Positions 60,755 through 64,000 of a stretch of 64,000 nt of DNA are shown here, piece by piece; position 1 is the stretch's first letter, and each line of letters starts with the position of its first letter. This stretch comes from Dokdonia donghaensis DSW-1 (GTDB taxonomy: Bacteria > Bacteroidota > Bacteroidia > Flavobacteriales > Flavobacteriaceae): positions 928,001 through 992,000 of the forward strand of contig NZ_CP015125.1 in the NCBI RefSeq assembly GCF_001653755.1. Direction: 5' to 3'. Both the position numbers and the translations under genes were made by a program. The notes under the pieces are model-generated. The model saw only the letters and a list, made by a program, of their open reading frames with translations, had not been told where the DNA came from and did no database searches.

Positions 60755-61276
60755 CTATCCCAAAGAGAAAATTACATCTTTGTGCTCAATAACTTGTAGA
60801 ACATACAAAACTAAGAATACCATCGTGACCACAGCTTTTATAAATGTAGAAGCTATAAAGCCTATAAAGGAGCCTAGCGCTGCTTTAAGTGCAACCTGAG
60901 TACTTGTGTTGTTAAAGGTGAGTTCGCCTATAAAAGCACCCACGAACGCCCCTATAAGGAAGCCCAAGGGTATGGGGCTAAGTAATCCCACAATAAGACC
61001 TATGGTAGTGCCTATGGCACCTGCTCTACTACCGCCATATCGCTTAGTACCCATCGCAGGGATGATATAATCGAGTATGGTAATGGCAACAGCCACAGCT
61101 AGCGTGATACCTAAAAATGTCCAGTCTTGCGGTACAGCATCTGTTAGGTGAAGGGTTAATAACCCTAGCCAACTTAAAGGCGGTCCAGGTATAACCGGTA
61201 AAAAACTACCCACAAACCCAGCTATAACCAGCAGTAGCCCTACAAAAACCAAAAAAAGATCTACATAATTCATCAC
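60755..61276 (-). CDS. DUF456 family membrane protein
   Basis: A 173-residue protein with several membrane helices and glycine-rich turns (SFLPVIPGPPLSWLG; SRAGAIGTTIGLIVGLLSPIPLGFLIGAFVGAFIGEL), the DUF456 pattern. The function of the family is unknown. The frame starts with two ATG codons (61276 or 61273). It is convergent with the surface-protein trio and divergent from the BlaI gene. Confidence 0.88.
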   Translation of the reverse strand: MMNYVDLFLVFVGLLLVIAGFVGSFLPVIPGPPLSWLGLLTLHLTDAVPQDWTFLGITLAVAVAITILDYIIPAMGTKRYGGSRAGAIGTTIGLIVGLLSPIPLGFLIGAFVGAFIGELTFNNTSTQVALKAALGSFIGFIASTFIKAVVTMVFLVLYVLQVIEHKDVIFSLG

Positions 61277-61324
61277 TTATAAGACGTTAAAATTTTATAA
61301 TGTTACATTTTTTTAACTAAAACA

Positions 61325-61347
61325 TTAGTTTAAACTAAATATTTAGT
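61325..61347. promoter_or_regulatory. Candidate BlaI-type operator with two overlapping palindromes
   Basis: TTAGTTTAAACTAA (61325-61338) and ACTAAATATTTAGT (61334-61347) are both perfect palindromes and overlap by five bases. They end 1 nt before the TATATTTG box at 61348. Confidence 0.6.
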
Positions 61348-61355
61348 TATATTTG
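61348..61355 (+). promoter_or_regulatory. Candidate -7 box of the BlaI gene
   Basis: TATATTTG matches TAnnTTTG exactly, 51 nt upstream of the start at 61407 and directly next to the operator. Confidence 0.5.
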
Positions 61356-61406
61356 AAGTGTTGATGTTCAATATATTGACATACAGACTATTCAATTCCA
61401 GTTTTT

Positions 61407-61766
61407 ATGAAACAACTTACAAAGGCAGAAGAAGAAGTAATGCAATTATTATGGGTGGCACAAAAGGCAAACGTCGCACAGCTTATCGAGCAAATGCCAG
61501 AGCCAAAGCCTGCTTATAATACAATCTCTACCATCATAAGGATTTTAGAAAACAAAGGCTTTGTAGGCCACGAGAAGGAGGGAAGAGGCTATATCTACCA
61601 TCCTCTTGTGACTAAAGAGGTGTACAGCAACGCCTCTATGCATAAAATGATGGATAGCTATTTTAATGGCAGTTTTAAAAGTATGGTAAGCTTCTTTGTA
61701 AAAAAGAATGATTTAGATGTAAAAGAGCTGGAATCTATTCTGAAAGAAATTAATAAAGACAAGTAA
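61407..61766 (+). CDS. BlaI/MecI/CopY family transcriptional repressor
   Basis: A 119-residue repressor with an N-terminal winged helix (KQLTKAEEEVMQLLWVAQKANVAQLIEQMPEPKPAYNTISTIIRILENKGFVGHE) and a C-terminal dimerisation helix region. In the BlaI-BlaR1 model it represses its own operon until the M56 peptidase relieves it. It lies 2 nt before the M56 gene, so they are one operon. Overlapping palindromes upstream look like its operator. The signal that triggers release is unknown. Confidence 0.94.
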   Translation: MKQLTKAEEEVMQLLWVAQKANVAQLIEQMPEPKPAYNTISTIIRILENKGFVGHEKEGRGYIYHPLVTKEVYSNASMHKMMDSYFNGSFKSMVSFFVKKNDLDVKELESILKEINKDK

Positions 61767-61768
61767 TT

Positions 61769-63367
61769 ATGGGATCTTACATTATACAAGTCATATGTTT
61801 TCAAGCATTATTTCTAGCAGTGTATTACCTGCTTTTAAGAAAAGAAACCTTTTTCTCTTATAACAGAATATACTTGCTAGTCACTCCTGTAATTGCCCTC
61901 GCATTGCCGTTTATAAAAATCGCAATGTTACAAACGGTGGTGCCTGTAGAGACTTTTGCCAGTGTTCTCCCAGAGGTTGTAATAGGTGATGTGGCAGTGA
62001 CTACACCTACAGATGTGGCTCCTGTTACAGCATCTTTTAGCATACCGTGGTCACAAATTTATATGGCAGGTGTGGTGATTAGTCTAGCTGTACTCACCAT
62101 AAAGGTTAAAAAATTTACAAGCTACTTTTCCTATAAGCAGAAAGGGTCTAGCATCATTGAGATTCCTTCATCTACAGAGGCTTTTACATTTTTTAACTAC
62201 ATATTTATTGGAGCAGATATAGATACGCTTTCGCGAAAGCAAATACTTACCCACGAACAGATACACGCAAAGCAAGGGCATACTTGGGATCTTATCTTCT
62301 TTGAGATTTTGAAAGTAGTACTGTGGTTTAACCCAATTACCTACTTGTATCAAAAAAATATAAGCATCGTACACGAGTACCTAGCAGACCAAAAAGCAAC
62401 CGAAGGTATCTCAAAATACACCTATTATGAAGAGTTACTTAACACAGCCTTTGGCACAAGTAAACTCTCATTTACAAATACATTTTTTAATCAATCATTA
62501 ATCAAAAAACGAATCGTTATGTTACAAAAATCCAAGTCCAGACAAAGTGCGCTTATCAAGTATCTTGTAATAGTACCGCTCATTTTAGCAATGCTAGTAC
62601 AAGTCTCTTGGGCACAAAATGCGGTAGATAATGAAGGTAAGAGAAACTTTACATTAGTCATTACAAAATTTGAAAACGGTAAAGGCTTGTACAGTGTTAT
62701 GGTTAAAGATTCTATAAAGCTTTTACCTAATGAGATGAAATTTATTAACGCGCTTCGAGATGATAAATCACTAGAGATTCGTGATATCGTAGAACAATCA
62801 AAAAACAGAGGGGTCAGTGATGAGGATGGTGAAGGTCTTGCAATGATACTAATGATGCCTTTAAAAGAATCTGTGGGAGAACTTGCTGCAAAGTATAATA
62901 TAAAAGCCTACACTTTTGAGGAGTTAAAGGAAATGCAAAAAAATGATCCTAGTTATGCAGCTTCAAGAATTAATTTCTCTGAAGTAGTTGAGAAAGAGGA
63001 GGTTGTTGATATTCCTTATGCAGTGATAGAAAATGTCCCAACTTATCCTGGTTGTGAAGATTTAGTAGGTAATGATGCTCAAAAAGTGTGTATGTCTAAT
63101 AATGTGTCTAAATATGTAAACCGCAACTTCAATATGAATATTGCTAAAGATTTAGGTCTCACTGGCGTTAATAGAATCTTTGTTTCATTTAGAATAAATA
63201 AGACAGGGCAAGTAGATAATGTAAGAGTCAGAGCACCTCACGAAGCTCTTGAAGAAGAAACGAGAAGAGTTATTTACAACCTACCACAAATGAAACCAGG
63301 CACGCAAGGAGGAGAAAATGTGGGCGTTCTCTACAGTCTCCCTATCACATTTCAAATAGCTAAATAA
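61769..63367 (+). CDS. M56 (BlaR1-type) metallopeptidase with TonB-like C-terminal domain
   Basis: A 532-residue membrane-embedded peptidase. Membrane helices lie near residues 5-24, 34-55 and 93-112. The zinc motif is HEQIH (162-166) and the third ligand is in VHEYLAD (Glu203). A further helix (about 265-285) leads to a periplasmic part ending in a TonB C-terminal domain (about 425-532, GVNRIFVSFRINKTGQVDNVRVRAPHEALEEETRRVI). BlaR1-like proteins signal by cleaving the cognate BlaI. The TonB-like end suggests envelope contact. Residues 153-158 (TLSRKQ) are encoded by an iterated palindrome, just before the HEQIH motif. A close paralogue follows directly. Confidence 0.92.
   Translation: MGSYIIQVICFQALFLAVYYLLLRKETFFSYNRIYLLVTPVIALALPFIKIAMLQTVVPVETFASVLPEVVIGDVAVTTPTDVAPVTASFSIPWSQIYMAGVVISLAVLTIKVKKFTSYFSYKQKGSSIIEIPSSTEAFTFFNYIFIGADIDTLSRKQILTHEQIHAKQGHTWDLIFFEILKVVLWFNPITYLYQKNISIVHEYLADQKATEGISKYTYYEELLNTAFGTSKLSFTNTFFNQSLIKKRIVMLQKSKSRQSALIKYLVIVPLILAMLVQVSWAQNAVDNEGKRNFTLVITKFENGKGLYSVMVKDSIKLLPNEMKFINALRDDKSLEIRDIVEQSKNRGVSDEDGEGLAMILMMPLKESVGELAAKYNIKAYTFEELKEMQKNDPSYAASRINFSEVVEKEEVVDIPYAVIENVPTYPGCEDLVGNDAQKVCMSNNVSKYVNRNFNMNIAKDLGLTGVNRIFVSFRINKTGQVDNVRVRAPHEALEEETRRVIYNLPQMKPGTQGGENVGVLYSLPITFQIAK
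62224..62240. repeat. Iterated palindrome inside the first M56 gene
   Basis: The exact core is 62228-62239; it encodes TLSRKQ (residues 153-158), four residues before HEQIH. Confidence 0.95.
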
Positions 63368-63398
63368 TTTTTAATAAAAAACAGAAACCACTGCTTTT

Positions 63399-64000
63399 AT
63401 GGCATTACAATACATTATTCAAGTCATCTGTTTTCAAGCATTATTTCTTGCAGTATATTACCTGCTTTTAAGAAAAGAAACTTTCTTCTCTTATAACAGA
63501 ATATACTTGCTAGTTACGCCTGTAATTGCCCTCGCATTACCATTTATAAAAATCTCAATGTTACAAACGGTAGTGCCAGTTGAGACATTTGCCAGCGTGC
63601 TTCCAGAGGTTGTAATAGGTGATGCAGCAGTGAGTAAGCCTACAGATGCGGCTCCTGTTACAGCATCTTTTACCATACCGTGGTTACAAATTTATATGGC
63701 AGGTGTGGTGATTAGTCTAGTTGTACTCATCATAAAGATTAAAAAATTTACGAGCTACTTTTCCTATAAACAGAAAGGGTCTAGCATCATCGAGATTCCT
63801 TCATCTACAGAGGCTTTTACATTTTTTAATTACATATTTATTGGAGCAGATATAGATACGCTTTCGCGAAAGCAAATACTTACCCACGAACAGATACACG
63901 TAAAGCAAGGGCATACTTGGGATCTTATCTTTTTTGAGATTTTGAAAGTAGTACTGTGGTTTAACCCTATTACCTATTTATATCAAAAAAATATAAGTAT
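63399..64000 (+). CDS. Second M56 (BlaR1-type) metallopeptidase, cut by the window end
   Basis: The 5' part of a paralogue of the gene at 61769-63367: about 200 codons are seen, with ATG at 63399. The N-terminus MALQYIIQVICFQALFLAVYY is near-identical to that of the first copy, with the palindrome-encoded TLSRKQILTHEQIH. The window ends inside the helix after NPITYLYQKNIS. The gap to the first copy is 31 nt, so both are probably in one operon. Differences are mainly in the periplasmic loop between helices two and three (DAAVSKPTDAAP against DVAVTTPTDVAP). Confidence 0.93.
   Translation, partial: MALQYIIQVICFQALFLAVYYLLLRKETFFSYNRIYLLVTPVIALALPFIKISMLQTVVPVETFASVLPEVVIGDAAVSKPTDAAPVTASFTIPWLQIYMAGVVISLVVLIIKIKKFTSYFSYKQKGSSIIEIPSSTEAFTFFNYIFIGADIDTLSRKQILTHEQIHVKQGHTWDLIFFEILKVVLWFNPITYLYQKNIS
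63858..63874. repeat. Iterated palindrome inside the second M56 gene
   Basis: The exact core is 63861-63872, at the same place as in the first M56 gene, so the copy predates the gene duplication or was carried along by it. Confidence 0.95.

Noticed and set aside
1905..63874. The palindrome as an intrinsic terminator
   Set aside because: It lacks a T-run and is also inside genes and leaders; true terminators lie beside it at 16165-16200 and 60686-60718.

Overview
The window looks like a marine member of the Flavobacteriaceae. Support comes from the low GC content, the gliding genes gldD and gldE, a type IX secretion (T9SS) type-B C-terminal domain with a PorP/SprF-type partner, a GLPGLI-family protein, CarboxypepD_reg-type TonB receptors, a SemiSWEET, and promoter boxes of the Bacteroidetes form TAnnTTTG. 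The dense palindrome TACGCTTTCGCGAAAGCGTA makes me think of the Dokdonia/Krokinobacter group, but that is an impression and not a proof. No rRNA, CRISPR array, prophage, transposase or integrase is visible.

Layout. 1-8.6 kb is mostly minus-strand housekeeping: tRNA-Asp, a DUF58 protein, ClpP, thioredoxin, a YugP-like zinc peptidase, alanine dehydrogenase, SemiSWEET, leuS and a phosphopantetheinyl transferase. 8.6-18.6 kb carries ahcY, small lipoproteins and a TM2 protein, an Lrp regulator with a saccharopine dehydrogenase family enzyme, DUF423, pckA, a tandem pair of paralogous lipoproteins and an EamA exporter. 18.6-26.6 kb is the gldD-gldE-ssb / mutY / HU / 30-residue basic protein / rng / recX block, interrupted between ssb and mutY by a small secreted protein and an AraC regulator. 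26.6-31.3 kb holds a cassette of unknown role (small Cys-rich secreted peptide, GLPGLI protein, large outer-membrane barrel) and a LOV-like PAS protein without the photoactive cysteine. 31.4-42.5 kb is a metal island: TonB receptor, DtxR/MntR regulator, TroA-type ABC importer whose two permeases end in winged-helix domains, a four-helix-bundle gene inserted inside that operon, then FeoA-FeoB with a 46-residue Cys-tailed membrane protein, and SCO1. 42.6-60.7 kb has rseP and then a 13-kb gene for a 4,343-residue surface protein with 33 Calx-beta-like repeats, followed by its SprF-like and OmpA-like partners. 60.7-64 kb is DUF456, a BlaI-type repressor and two tandem M56/BlaR1 peptidase genes, the second cut by the window end.

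How it fits together. GldD and GldE serve gliding and T9SS function. The giant protein has the T9SS type-B tail and sits next to SprF-like and OmpA/PD40 proteins, so the window holds both parts of the gliding/secretion apparatus and a likely substrate. The metal genes form a coherent Mn/Zn/Fe uptake group, and a TTATCTAAA-type motif is shared upstream of mntR and of feoAB.

The strongest unexplained signals are: (1) 17 exact copies of the 12-bp palindrome core CTTTCGCGAAAG, in intergenic DNA and inside genes, in all three reading frames, each of which is stop-free; (2) a stretch of about 3,713 residues of the giant protein without one lysine or arginine, built of 28 units of exactly 327 bp with a 654-bp higher-order period; (3) a second dyad-forming repeat, also found inside leuS; (4) the four-helix-bundle gene flanked by imperfect inverted repeats inside a metal-transport operon.
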